From the NCBI GenBank assembly GCA_946887045.1, contig CAMPKC010000013.1, positions 1-64,000 of the forward strand: a stretch of 64,000 bases of DNA, read 5' to 3'. This document shows positions 45,175 through 54,968 of the stretch, piece by piece. The number at the start of each line of letters is the position of its first letter. Positions within the stretch are counted from its first letter, which is position 1. This DNA comes from an uncultured Sphingobacteriaceae bacterium. GTDB taxonomy: Bacteria > Bacteroidota > Bacteroidia > Sphingobacteriales > Sphingobacteriaceae. Made by a program: the position numbers and the translations under genes. The notes below the pieces were generated by a model. That model ran no database searches and had not been told where the DNA came from. It saw only the letters and a program-made list of their open reading frames with translations.

Positions 45175-46110
45175 ATGAAACGCATTTTAACCATAACTCT
45201 TAATCCTACCGTTGATAAAAGCACAGTTATTGACCAGCTGGTCCCTGAAAAAAAACTTCGGTGCGCTGAGCCAAAATTTGAGCCGGGAGGAGGTGGAATT
45301 AATGTGTCGCGGGCATTGCGGCGGTTAGATATTGATTCCACTGCCTTGTTTCCTTCCGGAGGAAGAACCGGGAAGTTATTGGAAGAATTATTAGATCAGG
45401 AAGGAGTAAGTCAGCATGCCGTTAGTGTTTCTGCTGAAACGCGTGAAAATTTTATAGTTGTAGCCAGTTCTACAAATCAACAATACCGGTTCGGAATGCC
45501 AGGATCAGAAATGCCTGATAACGAACAGGAGGGGTTTTTTAAAGAGTTTGAACGCTTAGATCCTTTTCCGGAGATTATTGTAATTAGCGGAAGTTTGCCC
45601 CCTGGAATGTCAACGGAGATTTTAAAAAGAATCGTTCGAAAAGGAAAAGAAAAAAAAGCCATGTTAATTGTTGACACTTCTGAAGAGGCTCTGCGGGAGG
45701 TGCTGACAGAGGGAATTTTCCTGGCCAAGCCAAACCTGGGAGAATTAGGTCGTTTAGTTGGTATTGAGACATTAGATAATGAATCTGCTGACGAAGCTGC
45801 CCAGCAGTTAATTAGAGAAGGGAAGGCTGAAGTAATTGTTGTTTCGCTGGGTGCTCAGGGAGCCTATTTAATTACAGAAGATATAAAGGAATACATTCCT
45901 GCTCCAACGGTTAAGAAATTAAGCACAGTAGGTGCCGGCGATAGTATGGTGGCCGGAATGGTTTCTGTTCTGGCCCGCAATGGCAGTTATTCTGAAATGG
46001 TCCGAATGGGTGTGGCTTGTGGCTCTGCTGCCACGATGAACGCAGGAACGCAGCTATTTAAAAAAGAAGATGTTTTCCGGTTGTATAAATGGTTAATGTG
46101 TAAAAGATAG
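45175..46110 (+). CDS. PfkB-family hexose kinase (1-phosphofructokinase-like)
   Basis: 311 residues. Ribokinase fold: substrate motif EPGGGGINVSRALRRL (36-51) and the catalytic GAGD (253-256, D256). The start MKRILTITLNPTVDKS is typical of the FruK/PfkB/LacC group that phosphorylates fructose-1-P, fructose-6-P or tagatose-6-P. The precise substrate is open. It follows the M16 pair after 117 nt and converges with the esterase. The stop lies inside a 17-bp hairpin. Confidence 0.88.
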   Translation: MKRILTITLNPTVDKSTVIDQLVPEKKLRCAEPKFEPGGGGINVSRALRRLDIDSTALFPSGGRTGKLLEELLDQEGVSQHAVSVSAETRENFIVVASSTNQQYRFGMPGSEMPDNEQEGFFKEFERLDPFPEIIVISGSLPPGMSTEILKRIVRKGKEKKAMLIVDTSEEALREVLTEGIFLAKPNLGELGRLVGIETLDNESADEAAQQLIREGKAEVIVVSLGAQGAYLITEDIKEYIPAPTVKKLSTVGAGDSMVAGMVSVLARNGSYSEMVRMGVACGSAATMNAGTQLFKKEDVFRLYKWLMCKR

Positions 46111-46131
46111 TTTGTCTTTTACACATTAACC
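46091..46131. terminator. Bidirectional terminator between pfkB-type gene and esterase
   Basis: A perfect 17-bp inverted repeat (GGTTAATGTGTAAAAGA ... TCTTTTACACATTAACC) with a 7-nt loop contains the last six codons and the stop of the kinase gene. It lies between converging genes. Confidence 0.75.
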
Positions 46132-46139
46132 GTTATTCC

Positions 46140-47054
46140 CTAAGGAATGAAATTGCCGGATTTTAACCAGTTTTCAACTCTTTCAGTCCATTTATCAGGA
46201 GTGGTCCTGTTGTTAACCCCAAAACCATGACCACCTTTGGGATAGATGTGCATTTCTGCCGGTACGCCGCATCTTAAAAGTGATTCATAGAATCTTAAAC
46301 TATTTTCAACCTTCACTGTCCTATCATCGCCCGCATGGATAAGAATAGTAGGAGGCGTTTTTTCAGTAACCTGAGTGTTGTTAGAATAAAGGCTGGTAAG
46401 TTGGATTGATGGGTTTGAGCCGATCAAATTGTCGCGGGAACCTTTGTGCATTAACTCCTCCGTCAAGCTGATAACAGGGTACATTAATATCATAAAGTCA
46501 GGACGCAAGTTTATTTTTTCTTTATTATCGATAACAGATTTATTAAAGTGTGTGCCAGCTGTTGAAGCCAGGTGCCCGCCTGCTGAAAAGCCGATAATTC
46601 CTACCTTCGCAGTATCAACACCCCATTCTTTGGCTCGCATTCTGACTGTTTTGATAGCTTGTTGAGCATCCTGTAAAGGGCCGATCGTTTTATCTGCCAT
46701 AATTTTATCCGAGGGTAACCGGTATTTTAAAATAAATGCGGCTATCCCCATTTTATTAAATTCACGGGCTATATCAGTTCCTTCATTCGTATAAGAGACG
46801 ATTCCATATCCCCCACCCGGTATAATTACTATAGCAGTGCCGTTAGCTTTACCTGCCTCGGGAAGATGAATCTCTAAAGTGGGTTGAGTTACCTTGCTAT
46901 ATCTGATCTGGCCTGCATCATTAACATTTTTTACTTCCTGCTCAGAGTGTTTAATGGAATTTGGTACTTTTCCCTTGTAAAGAGGGATAACCGTTTGAGC
47001 ATGAATGTTGATTGATGTAGCGAGTACTACCGCAAGACTAAGATATTTATACAT
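46140..47054 (-). CDS. Secreted alpha/beta hydrolase (esterase/acetylesterase-like)
   Basis: 304 residues with a signal peptide (cleavage near HAQ|TVI). The oxyanion motif is IIPGGGYG (78-84), the nucleophile is S157 in GFSAGGHLAS, the Asp lies in HAGDDRTV and the His in KGGHGFG. It resembles the BD-FAE/xylan-acetylesterase type common in carbohydrate loci. It is 33 nt downstream of the GH1-like gene, so the two probably act on related sugar substrates. Confidence 0.87.
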   Translation of the reverse strand: MYKYLSLAVVLATSINIHAQTVIPLYKGKVPNSIKHSEQEVKNVNDAGQIRYSKVTQPTLEIHLPEAGKANGTAIVIIPGGGYGIVSYTNEGTDIAREFNKMGIAAFILKYRLPSDKIMADKTIGPLQDAQQAIKTVRMRAKEWGVDTAKVGIIGFSAGGHLASTAGTHFNKSVIDNKEKINLRPDFMILMYPVISLTEELMHKGSRDNLIGSNPSIQLTSLYSNNTQVTEKTPPTILIHAGDDRTVKVENSLRFYESLLRCGVPAEMHIYPKGGHGFGVNNRTTPDKWTERVENWLKSGNFIP

Positions 47055-47087
47055 GGCTAAAGCTTTTTTGCAAGATACAAAAACAAC

Positions 47088-48314
47088 TTACTTGTAATAA
47101 CCGGATTTGAAAGTTAAGACATAGCTTTCGTGCTCCAAGGCATCTTTCCACTGTTCTATAAGGTGCTTATAAGCTTCACCTACAGGTCTTATTTTTCTGT
47201 CTAAATCATACAAACCGAGCGAGTTTACATTACCAGCATCATTTCTAAGCGCAGAGTCCCAGTCAACTTGGTCAGTTAAGCTATACCATGTAAAGCCATA
47301 GATCGGAATCCCATCCCGTTTCAATCGGCGAACATTTGCCCATTGCGTCTGCAGCCATCTCAAAGCATTATTTTCAGAGATGTTCGTTTCTGTATGCATT
47401 ACAGGTAACTTATATCTGCTGAAATATTGGTGAGTAATTACATAATATCCGAAAATTTCACCGGCGGCAGATGTGCTTCCATTTTCATGGACCATGTGTT
47501 CGTTGGTAATATAATAATCGTTACCCATAATGCAATTGCCCTTGATTATGTTGTTTTCAAACCAATGATATTCTTGTTTGCTCATTCCATTTTCGCGCAG
47601 GTACTCATACATACTAACACTGATGGGATATCCATAACTTAAGTCAAGCGATAGAAATCGTTTCTGATTCAGGAATGCGGCTAAGGCGTCGCAATCCGGA
47701 GTTTCTGGATGGAAATATTCTGATGATTCGCTTTGAATAAAAGTTGCATTAGGTTGAACTTCTAAAATGGCGTTCATTGCAAGCACGTTGGCTTTGCAGA
47801 GATTTGTCAATGCCCTTACGAAGGATTTGTCGTCAGTTTTGCACTCGTTCCACCAGCCATATTGAGCAGAAAACATTGCTGCGACAAAAATTTCGTTAAC
47901 CGGAGTATACATTTCTATATATGGAAACCTGGCTGCGAAGGCTTTTGCATACTCTGCGAAATGGGCTGGGAAATCTTTATTTTGGAAGTCTCCGATCCAG
48001 TCGGGCACCCCGAAGTGGCATAAATCGACAATGGGTGTAATGCCGACTTCCTTCATGTAGTTAAATGTCTCGTCAACAAAAGTCCAGTCGTACTTCCCGG
48101 GGCCTATATGTGTTTTATGAAGCGGGGCTCCGTATCTCAAAAATTCAATACCCATCTCTCTTACGAGGTTGAAATCGTCTTTCCAGTATTTGTAATGGCC
48201 GCACTTTTCCATCTCATCAACTCTTTTTCTGGTGCCATCAGGAAGTGTAATCATTGGATAGCTATTTTCTATCCCCGTCGCGAACATGAACTTATTTCTT
48301 CTCATTTCATCCAA
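47088..48314 (-). CDS. Glycoside hydrolase family 1-like beta-glycosidase
   Basis: 408 residues without a signal peptide. A TIM barrel of clan GH-A. The acid/base Glu is E141 in YTPVNEI (GH1 normally TFNEP) and the nucleophile is E309 in MHTETNIS (GH1 normally ITENG). The ending GFTWYSLTDQVDWD matches the GH1 motif near strand 8. Both catalytic positions are kept but the surrounding motifs diverge. The sugar specificity cannot be read; cleavage of a beta-glycoside in the cytoplasm is most likely. Confidence 0.75.
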   Translation of the reverse strand: MDEMRRNKFMFATGIENSYPMITLPDGTRKRVDEMEKCGHYKYWKDDFNLVREMGIEFLRYGAPLHKTHIGPGKYDWTFVDETFNYMKEVGITPIVDLCHFGVPDWIGDFQNKDFPAHFAEYAKAFAARFPYIEMYTPVNEIFVAAMFSAQYGWWNECKTDDKSFVRALTNLCKANVLAMNAILEVQPNATFIQSESSEYFHPETPDCDALAAFLNQKRFLSLDLSYGYPISVSMYEYLRENGMSKQEYHWFENNIIKGNCIMGNDYYITNEHMVHENGSTSAAGEIFGYYVITHQYFSRYKLPVMHTETNISENNALRWLQTQWANVRRLKRDGIPIYGFTWYSLTDQVDWDSALRNDAGNVNSLGLYDLDRKIRPVGEAYKHLIEQWKDALEHESYVLTFKSGYYK

Positions 48315-48671
48315 TAAATAACCTTACAACAATTTTTTTTGTCGCTTTGTTGGTTTTCATTTTTCGGTTCAAGAAATTTTTAGTCTTTTTTGTTTACTTT
48401 TTAAATGTGACGTGTTGATTTGTAACCATTTAAAGGGCGTGACATTTTCCTCTTTTATGAGATGAAAATAAGGTAACTCACGGATAGAGGGGTGTGTTAT
48501 TCGTCCTGTTGAAATTTTTTCGGACTTGTTTTGGGGAAAATATGGAATTATTTGAGGTTTTTTTTTCCCGGTTTTGGTCGTGTTGTTTTTCGGAAAATGA
48601 GCAAACAGTGGACTTCTAATAGTGATTAGCCTTAACGTAACTTATGGTCTGAATATTGTTATCTGGATTAT
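48315..48671. other. Gene-free stretch between divergent genes
   Basis: 357 nt, T-rich on the plus strand. TTTTTCGG occurs three times (near 48350, 48525 and 48590). No ORF, terminator or consensus promoter was found. It presumably holds the promoters of the leftward GH1-like and rightward barrel genes. Confidence 0.4.
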
Positions 48672-49175
48672 ATGGTAAGAAGAATTTTCATTTTGGTACT
48701 CCTATCAGTTTTTGCATTTTCGGCGAAGTCGCAAAATTTAAACTGGCACATAACTGCGCAAGCCGGAGCGGCGAATTATCAATTCGAAAATTTTCGTGGA
48801 GCAGTCCTTGCCGGATTCCAGAATATGGACGGGCAGCAACTTTCCTTCGGACCAGTAGTGAAAGGTTATAATATCAATACCGAACTCAAAACGGTTTTAG
48901 GCGGACGGATTTATTCACAAGCAGGGCTCTATAAAGGAGTTAGTATGTATTTACAGTGTGATGTTTTTGATGGTACCAGATCCAGATCATTTTCATCTGT
49001 AAAATCTCCAATGCGTTTGGAAACCGGCGCCGGAATAACATATACCTATCGTGAAATAATTGGATTGAGTGCCGGCTATAATTTAGCAGAGCTAAATCCG
49101 CTAACAGGTGTTAGAAAAAATACCCCGGCCATTAAATTAATTTACTTAGTTCCTATTGGATACAGGGGTTGGTAA
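48672..49175 (+). CDS. Hypothetical secreted small beta-barrel-like protein
   Basis: 167 residues: signal peptide (cleavage near AKS|QNL), then alternating hydrophobic strands (ITAQAGAANYQFENF, RLETGAGITYTYR, IGLSAGYNLAEL) ending in Trp. The size suggests a small eight-strand outer membrane barrel. I recognise no family. The following gap (49176-49319) shows nothing clear. Confidence 0.65.
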   Translation: MVRRIFILVLLSVFAFSAKSQNLNWHITAQAGAANYQFENFRGAVLAGFQNMDGQQLSFGPVVKGYNINTELKTVLGGRIYSQAGLYKGVSMYLQCDVFDGTRSRSFSSVKSPMRLETGAGITYTYREIIGLSAGYNLAELNPLTGVRKNTPAIKLIYLVPIGYRGW

Positions 49176-49319
49176 TATAAAAACGTTTCCCGCTCATCAC
49201 ACCTTCCTGTAAAACATAATCCTTCCGTATCGGAATGATCTGTAACCTTCAATCAGATCAAACAGCACAAAATTCATCCCGATAGTAAACTTTCTTAGCT
49301 AAAACATACTTTAGTGTTT

Positions 49320-50135
49320 ATGGAACAATTAAACACGAAGGTAAATAACACATCTGTTTCTTATCTGGCCAAACAGTCTGCGAGCCCCGCTATAACAGTA
49401 ATATTTATCCACGGATTTCCGTTCGATAAAACTATTTGGAAGGAACAACTGGAATCGCTGCCAGATGGGGCTAATGGTATCGCTTATGATATTCGTGGCT
49501 TTGGTGAGAGTTCCTCCGATCACTCCTTTTTTAGTATTGATCTTTTTGCTAAAGATCTCATTAGTTTAATTGAAAGCCTTAATTTTAATAATTGTGTGTT
49601 ATGTGGTATATCCATGGGTGGTTATATTGCCTTAAGAGCTTTTGAGCTGTCGCAGAAGAATATTAAGGGACTTGTTTTATGCGACACCAATTGTGTTGCT
49701 GATTCGAATGAGGTTAAAATGAAACGCTTTAACTCTATTGAGCAAATTACAGCTGGCGGGAAAAGCGATTTTACAGAGGGTTTTGTTAAAAATGTTTTTG
49801 CTGAAGAAACATTGAGCGAGAAGCCGGCTATTGTTAATTTTCTTCGAGGGCTGATTATGAGAACCGAGGATAAAACAATATGTTCTACCTTGTTGGCCTT
49901 AGCCTCCAGAACAGAAACTTGTAACTCACTTCCGCTTATTGAGATGCCCACTTTAATAATAAGAGGGAAGGATGATAAGTTAATGTCTGAAGATCAAACT
50001 ACTCAGTTAGTCGAAGGTATTAAACAAGCTGAGTTAAAAATTATTTCAGCATCCGGACATTTGCCAAACCTTGAGAATGCAGCCGAATTCAATAGATCTT
50101 TAAATATTTTCCTGAACAAACATTTCTTATCCTGA
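49320..50135 (+). CDS. Alpha/beta hydrolase
   Basis: 271 residues from the ATG chosen; a GTG two codons upstream is possible. IFIHGFPFDKTIW is the oxyanion strand, CGISMGGYIALRA holds the nucleophile Ser, and RGKDDKLMS and SGHLPNLENA hold the Asp and His. No lid motif gives the substrate. It abuts the topoisomerase gene and may be cotranscribed. Confidence 0.87.
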   Translation: MEQLNTKVNNTSVSYLAKQSASPAITVIFIHGFPFDKTIWKEQLESLPDGANGIAYDIRGFGESSSDHSFFSIDLFAKDLISLIESLNFNNCVLCGISMGGYIALRAFELSQKNIKGLVLCDTNCVADSNEVKMKRFNSIEQITAGGKSDFTEGFVKNVFAEETLSEKPAIVNFLRGLIMRTEDKTICSTLLALASRTETCNSLPLIEMPTLIIRGKDDKLMSEDQTTQLVEGIKQAELKIISASGHLPNLENAAEFNRSLNIFLNKHFLS

Positions 50136-50150
50136 TTGTTTTATTTGAGC

Positions 50151-51221
50151 ATGAGTGAAACGGAGATCCTGCTCGAAGAAAATAAACTGATTTATGTTAG
50201 CGATTCAAGTCCGGGTATAACGAGAGTCGTTGTTAAAGGTACTTTCGCATACATAAACCATAAGGGAGAGAAACTTACTGATTCTAAGACCCTCGAGCGC
50301 ATTAAGAAACTGGTTCTTCCTCCTGCGTGGCAAAACGTATGGATAGCGCCGCGGCATAATGCTCATTTACAAGCGACGGGAATTGATCAAGCCGGACGAA
50401 AGCAGTATCGTTACCACCACGACTGGGCAAAGTCCAGAAACGAGAATAAGTTCTACAGGCTTTTAGAATTTGGCAAGAAGTTACCAGAGTTCAGGCGAAA
50501 CCTTCAAAAAGATCTGCGAAGGCGGGAAATGGATGAGCGGAAAGTACTTGCAATATCGATAAGTCTGATGGAAAAAACCCTTATCAGAATAGGAAATGAA
50601 TCATATAAGCAGTTATATGGTTCGTATGGTTTAAGTACGCTGAGGGATAAGCATATTAAAATTGAAGGCAATTCAATGAAATTATCCTTTAAAGGCAAAA
50701 AGGGAGTGATGCATGATATTGACCTTAACGACCGGACTCTTGCAAGATTGGTAAAAAAATGTCGCGATATACCCGGTCAGGAGCTCTTCCAATACTATAC
50801 ACCAGGCGGCGATAAAAAGTCTATCGATTCGGGGATGATTAATCGCTATATAAAGGAAATAACAAACTGCGATTTTACAGCCAAAGACTTCAGAACCTGG
50901 TTTGGCACATTGGAAGCCTTAAGAATTTACTCACAATATGAGTTCACAGATTTAGAGTCTAAACGAAAAAAGATTACCGTTGCCATGCTTGATGAGGTGT
51001 CATCAAGGCTCGGAAACACCAGAACTGTTTGTAAAAAGTATTATGTGTTTCCTCCCTTGATAGAATCATTTGAGGGCGGCACTCTCTATCCTTATTTGAA
51101 AAAAGTTAAAAATATTCTTCCTGTTGCCGCAGATACGCGTTTAACAATTGATGAAAAGGTATTGTTAAGTTATCTGAAAAACGAACGAAAGAAGAAGGAA
51201 CAACGAACTACAAAAGCATAA
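50151..51221 (+). CDS. DNA topoisomerase IB
   Basis: About 356 residues from the ATG at MSETEILLEEN. The poxvirus-like bacterial type IB enzyme relaxes supercoils through a 3'-phosphotyrosine. KLVLPPAWQNVWIAPRHNAHLQATGIDQAGRKQYRYH is the N-terminal signature; KDFRTWFGTLEAL is a catalytic Arg region, and GNTRTVCKKYYVFPPLIESF contains the active Tyr. The 3' end overlaps the opposing TauE gene by 14 nt. Confidence 0.92.
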   Translation: MSETEILLEENKLIYVSDSSPGITRVVVKGTFAYINHKGEKLTDSKTLERIKKLVLPPAWQNVWIAPRHNAHLQATGIDQAGRKQYRYHHDWAKSRNENKFYRLLEFGKKLPEFRRNLQKDLRRREMDERKVLAISISLMEKTLIRIGNESYKQLYGSYGLSTLRDKHIKIEGNSMKLSFKGKKGVMHDIDLNDRTLARLVKKCRDIPGQELFQYYTPGGDKKSIDSGMINRYIKEITNCDFTAKDFRTWFGTLEALRIYSQYEFTDLESKRKKITVAMLDEVSSRLGNTRTVCKKYYVFPPLIESFEGGTLYPYLKKVKNILPVAADTRLTIDEKVLLSYLKNERKKKEQRTTKA

Positions 51222-51960
51222 ATAAGGCTGCAAAAATCGTCATGACAATGATAAACCACCGATAGTTTTCTTCACGAATTCTTTTGATGATTTGTATTCC
51301 TAAAAAAGCACCCAGAAGAATTACCGGAGTTGTTGCCAATGCGAGTAAACCAGTGTTTAATGTTATCGTATGCCAGATAAACACGTGAAAGGGGACTTTC
51401 GCCCAGTTTATTACCAGGAAAAACCAGGCAGTGGTTCCGATATATACATTTTTGGGTAAGCGTGCGGCAAGCAGATATACAGCCATTACACTTCCTGCTA
51501 AATTTCCCACCATGGAAGTGAATCCACCTGCGATACCTGTTGAGACAGAGAACCAGCCTGTTTTTGGAATATCATCCTTGTGCCCCTTTTTTAGCCATAT
51601 CATTAAGGGGATACTGATGAAAATTGTCATGGCCATAATGATTTTAAATATCTTATCGTCAATATAAGCTCCTATAAAAGTTCCAGCGATAATGCCCACT
51701 GCAGCCCAGGGGAATAAAAGTTTAAGATGTTTCCATGATGCATGCCGGTGATAATACCAAACAGCAAATGCGTCAGCAATGATTAGCATCGGAAGAATGA
51801 TTCCACTTGAACTTTGCCCGCCATAAACTAAAGCAAGCAGGGGTGCGGATAACATTCCTGCTCCCTGGATACCGGTTTTTGACATTCCCGTAAGGAGGGC
51901 AACCGATCCGATTATGAAAATTTCGTAAGTACTTAAGGTGTATGAAAAAAGTTCTATCAA
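51208..51960 (-). CDS. TauE/SafE-family sulfite/organosulfonate exporter-like permease
   Basis: 250 residues, about eight membrane segments. The N-terminal GMSKTGIQGAGMLSAPLLALVYGGQSSSGIILPMLIIADAF is the TauE/SafE pattern, repeated in part after the middle (GIAGGFTSMVGNLAGSVMAVYLLAARLPK). The substrate is inferred to be a sulfur or small organic anion, without evidence here. The 3' end overlaps the topoisomerase gene. Confidence 0.85.
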   Translation of the reverse strand: MIELFSYTLSTYEIFIIGSVALLTGMSKTGIQGAGMLSAPLLALVYGGQSSSGIILPMLIIADAFAVWYYHRHASWKHLKLLFPWAAVGIIAGTFIGAYIDDKIFKIIMAMTIFISIPLMIWLKKGHKDDIPKTGWFSVSTGIAGGFTSMVGNLAGSVMAVYLLAARLPKNVYIGTTAWFFLVINWAKVPFHVFIWHTITLNTGLLALATTPVILLGAFLGIQIIKRIREENYRWFIIVMTIFAALFMLL

Positions 51961-52019
51961 GATGCTGCGAAAATACAGATTGCTATCCTTATTCAGAAAA
52001 AAGGAATGCTGTCCGCTCT

Positions 52020-52721
52020 TTATCCGTGATATGTGTTCTTTAACGCTTCCCTTGAGGTTTTTTTGGGGAATTTTTTTGTGTCTTTTAAGATCTTATTTTT
52101 TCCAGCTATCAGAACCGTCGATAGTAATCCTGCTATAAGTAACCCAGTGTCTTCGGAAATTCCCAGCGTAAGCGCAGCTGTAAATCCAATAAAAGACCAG
52201 AGCAGCGGGATAGCTAAAACCGTGGGAGGGATCCTTTTATCTGCGAAAAGTAAAATGCCAAAAGTGAAAATTGTTGTAGGGCAAGGCAATCCGAATGTTG
52301 GTGTGGTCGGGTAAATATGCCCTGTAAAATAAGATAGAACCGGGTAAACAATTACAGCATAGGTGATTAAAATTGATCCGGTTATTCCATAGATATTTGC
52401 TTGGAACTTGAAGGAAAGTAAATTCTTTAAAATTCCCGTGTACAAAAAGATCTGTCCTTGTATTATAAATGCCAGGCCAAATAAGTAAGCAGCTTTATTA
52501 ATTGCGCTAAAATAAATAAGGTGATAAACAGCTCCCATCCATAGCCAAAAAAATGCAAGAATAAAACTGATTATTTTATCAGCAGCCGGATTTTTTTTGA
52601 GTGACAGAAAGATTGCCAGAAAAGCGGAGCCATAGAAAAACAACTGTAGTGGCCAAACCGCAGTATTGTAAAGCTTAAATACATTTAGAAACTGTTCGGT
52701 GGTGAACGGAACGGCCATCAT
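52020..52721 (-). CDS. DUF6064-family membrane protein
   Basis: 233 residues, six or seven hydrophobic segments. It starts PFTTEQFLNVFKLYNTAVWPLQ and has FWLWMGAVYHLIYFSAINKAAYLFG, TPTFGLPCPTTIFTFGILLF and PLLWSFIGFTAALTLGISEDTGLL, the pattern of DUF6064. Function unknown. Residues P-C-P in a membrane turn are conspicuous. It is 59 nt upstream of the TauE gene on the same strand. Confidence 0.8.
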   Translation of the reverse strand: MMAVPFTTEQFLNVFKLYNTAVWPLQLFFYGSAFLAIFLSLKKNPAADKIISFILAFFWLWMGAVYHLIYFSAINKAAYLFGLAFIIQGQIFLYTGILKNLLSFKFQANIYGITGSILITYAVIVYPVLSYFTGHIYPTTPTFGLPCPTTIFTFGILLFADKRIPPTVLAIPLLWSFIGFTAALTLGISEDTGLLIAGLLSTVLIAGKNKILKDTKKFPKKTSREALKNTYHG

Positions 52722-52826
52722 TATTCTTAATCTGGACTAAGAACAATGATATCATAATTTGAAAAGTATTTAGCTGATAAATATCAGGTGTTCGGTTGCT
52801 TAAAGTTGAGAACTCTCCGGAAATGA

Positions 52827-54683
52827 CTATTCAATCGCTTTTCCTTTCATCGCCTGTCCAATGGCCTGATCCATTAAACGCTCAGCAAAGGGGCGGGTGA
52901 ACTCATTTAATTCGTCGATCTTTTTGTGGATCAAATCTTTGTCGCCTGAGGTTAAAGCTTCTTTAAGCGCCTGGATGAATTGTTGAGTTTTACTTATTTC
53001 CTCGATCGAGAAGTATTGTTTGTTTTTTTCGATGAATCTTTCAGCTGTATATACCATTTGCTCGCCTTCTGTACGGGCTTCAATTATCATACGCTGTGTT
53101 ACATCTTCTTTGGCGTGTGTAATAGAATCAAATAGCATTTTTTCAACTTCCTGATCGGTTAAGCCATAAGTTGGCTTAATATCAACTTCCTGTTTAACCC
53201 CAGATCGTAATTCGACAGCCTGGATTCTTAAGATACCATCAGCATTTAGCAGAAAATTAATGTCGACTTTCGGAAAGCCGGCAGGCATAGCAGGAATTCC
53301 CTTTAAATCAAATTCCGCTAGTTTCCGGTTTTCTTTTACAAGATCACGTTCGCCCTGATAGACAGAAATTTTCATGTTAACCTGCCCGTCTATCGATGTG
53401 GTGTATTGTCTTCCGGCCTTTGTTGGTACCTTAGAATTCCGCGGAATAATTACATCCATTAGTCCACCCATTGTTTCAATGCCGAGTGAAAGGGGCGTTA
53501 CATCAAGCAAAAGAATGTCTTTTCGGTTACCGGCTAAAATATCAGCCTGAATACCTGCGCCGAGGGCAACCACTTCATCCGGATTTATGGTGTCGTGAAC
53601 AGGTTTCTGAAAGAATTCAGAAATGGATTTTTTAACAAATGGAGTACGCGTCGAACCGCCCACCATTATTACCTCATTTATATCAGAAATAGTAAGTCCT
53701 GCATCCGAAAGCGCATGTTTACACGCCTGAATGGTTTCCTCTACTTTGGGTGCGATTAATTCTTCGAAGGTTTGACGGGTGATAGCACAAGGAATATCGC
53801 CCACTTCGCCAGTATAAATATTTTGTGTACTTAACGCTTTTTTAGCTTCTTCCGCTTTTAAACGAAGACCCTGAGTGAGCTCCGAATTTGAGGTTACTTC
53901 ATTAGGGTTTAGTTTGTTCTGCTCAATCCAGTAATTTACAATTGCACGGTCAAAATCATCGCCGCCGAGAAACGTGTTTCCATGGGTAGATAAAACTTCA
54001 AAAATGCCGTTTTGGATTTTTAATATGGATACATCAAATGTGCCTCCGCCTAAATCATAAACAGCAATAGTCTTTTCCTCATCGGGATGTAAGCCGATGC
54101 CATATGCAAGACTGGCCGCTGTGGGCTCATTTACAATTCGTAACACATCTAAACCAGCGAGCTTTCCTGCATCGCGGGTGGCTTGCCGCTGACTGTCGTT
54201 AAAATATGCCGGAACAGTGATCACGGCGCGGTTTACCGGTGTTTTAAGCGCATGTTCTGCCCGGTCTTTCAACTCTTTAAGGATCATGGCCGAAAGCTCG
54301 ATCGGTGTATAAAAGCGATCGCCAACCTTGATTTTTACAAGGCTTTCTGTGTTGTCGTCAATTACTTTATAGGAGAAGAAATCCTTATAATTTTCGATAT
54401 CATGATAAGAGCGACCTAATAAACGTTTTACCGAAAAAATGGTATTTTGAGGGTCTGTAATTAAAAACTGACGGGCTTCATTTCCAACTACCACGCTACC
54501 ATCCTTATTGAAATGCACAATAGAAGGCACAAGAACACCTTTGCCAGTGTCATTTATAACCTGAGGAGTACCTTCAGGATTTATAAATGCAACAAGGCTG
54601 TTTGTTGTACCCAAATCAATACCTACAATAATATCTTCTTTTTGAATAGAACCGGTGGTGATGTTAATTGAAACTTTTGCCAT
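52827..54683 (-). CDS. hscA: Hsp70-family chaperone HscA
   Basis: 618 residues: ATPase domain ([14 protein letters not shown] at about 20-33, [21 protein letters not shown]) and a substrate domain with [16 protein letters not shown], then an acid-poor C-terminus ending MKGKAIE. Length near 618 and the shortened start distinguish HscA from DnaK (about 635-640). HscA works with HscB in delivering Fe-S clusters from the scaffold IscU. No hscB, iscU or fdx lies adjacent, so it is an orphan gene here. Confidence 0.85.
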   Translation of the reverse strand: MAKVSINITTGSIQKEDIIVGIDLGTTNSLVAFINPEGTPQVINDTGKGVLVPSIVHFNKDGSVVVGNEARQFLITDPQNTIFSVKRLLGRSYHDIENYKDFFSYKVIDDNTESLVKIKVGDRFYTPIELSAMILKELKDRAEHALKTPVNRAVITVPAYFNDSQRQATRDAGKLAGLDVLRIVNEPTAASLAYGIGLHPDEEKTIAVYDLGGGTFDVSILKIQNGIFEVLSTHGNTFLGGDDFDRAIVNYWIEQNKLNPNEVTSNSELTQGLRLKAEEAKKALSTQNIYTGEVGDIPCAITRQTFEELIAPKVEETIQACKHALSDAGLTISDINEVIMVGGSTRTPFVKKSISEFFQKPVHDTINPDEVVALGAGIQADILAGNRKDILLLDVTPLSLGIETMGGLMDVIIPRNSKVPTKAGRQYTTSIDGQVNMKISVYQGERDLVKENRKLAEFDLKGIPAMPAGFPKVDINFLLNADGILRIQAVELRSGVKQEVDIKPTYGLTDQEVEKMLFDSITHAKEDVTQRMIIEARTEGEQMVYTAERFIEKNKQYFSIEEISKTQQFIQALKEALTSGDKDLIHKKIDELNEFTRPFAERLMDQAIGQAMKGKAIE

Positions 54684-54904
54684 GTTTTAAATTTGGCGCA
54701 ATTTACTTAGTTTAAGATGATAAATAAATTAATGATTCGGATATAACGGCCCCATGACAATCGTTATCAGAATGTAAATTTAATATTTCACTAATTGAGA
54801 AAATTGTAAAGCTGCGGGATATCTCGAAAGGTCTTTTGTGAGATTGGTAAAAAAACGAAGCTAAATTTTAATAGTTGCAAAAATTATGATTTTGCTTTAA
54901 AAAA

Positions 54905-54936
54905 CTTGTAATGTTTGATGGATGGCTTTACCTTTG
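54905..54936 (+). promoter_or_regulatory. Promoter of the unusual tRNA gene
   Basis: CTTG (54905-54908), a 20-nt spacer and TACCTTTG (54929-54936) match the Bacteroidota consensus. The transcript start is expected near 54943, giving a leader of about 26 nt before the mature tRNA. The rest of 54684-54904 is AT-rich and shows nothing more. Confidence 0.7.
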
Positions 54937-54968
54937 TGTTATCGATTCGTTAAAAAATCGCTTCAAAC

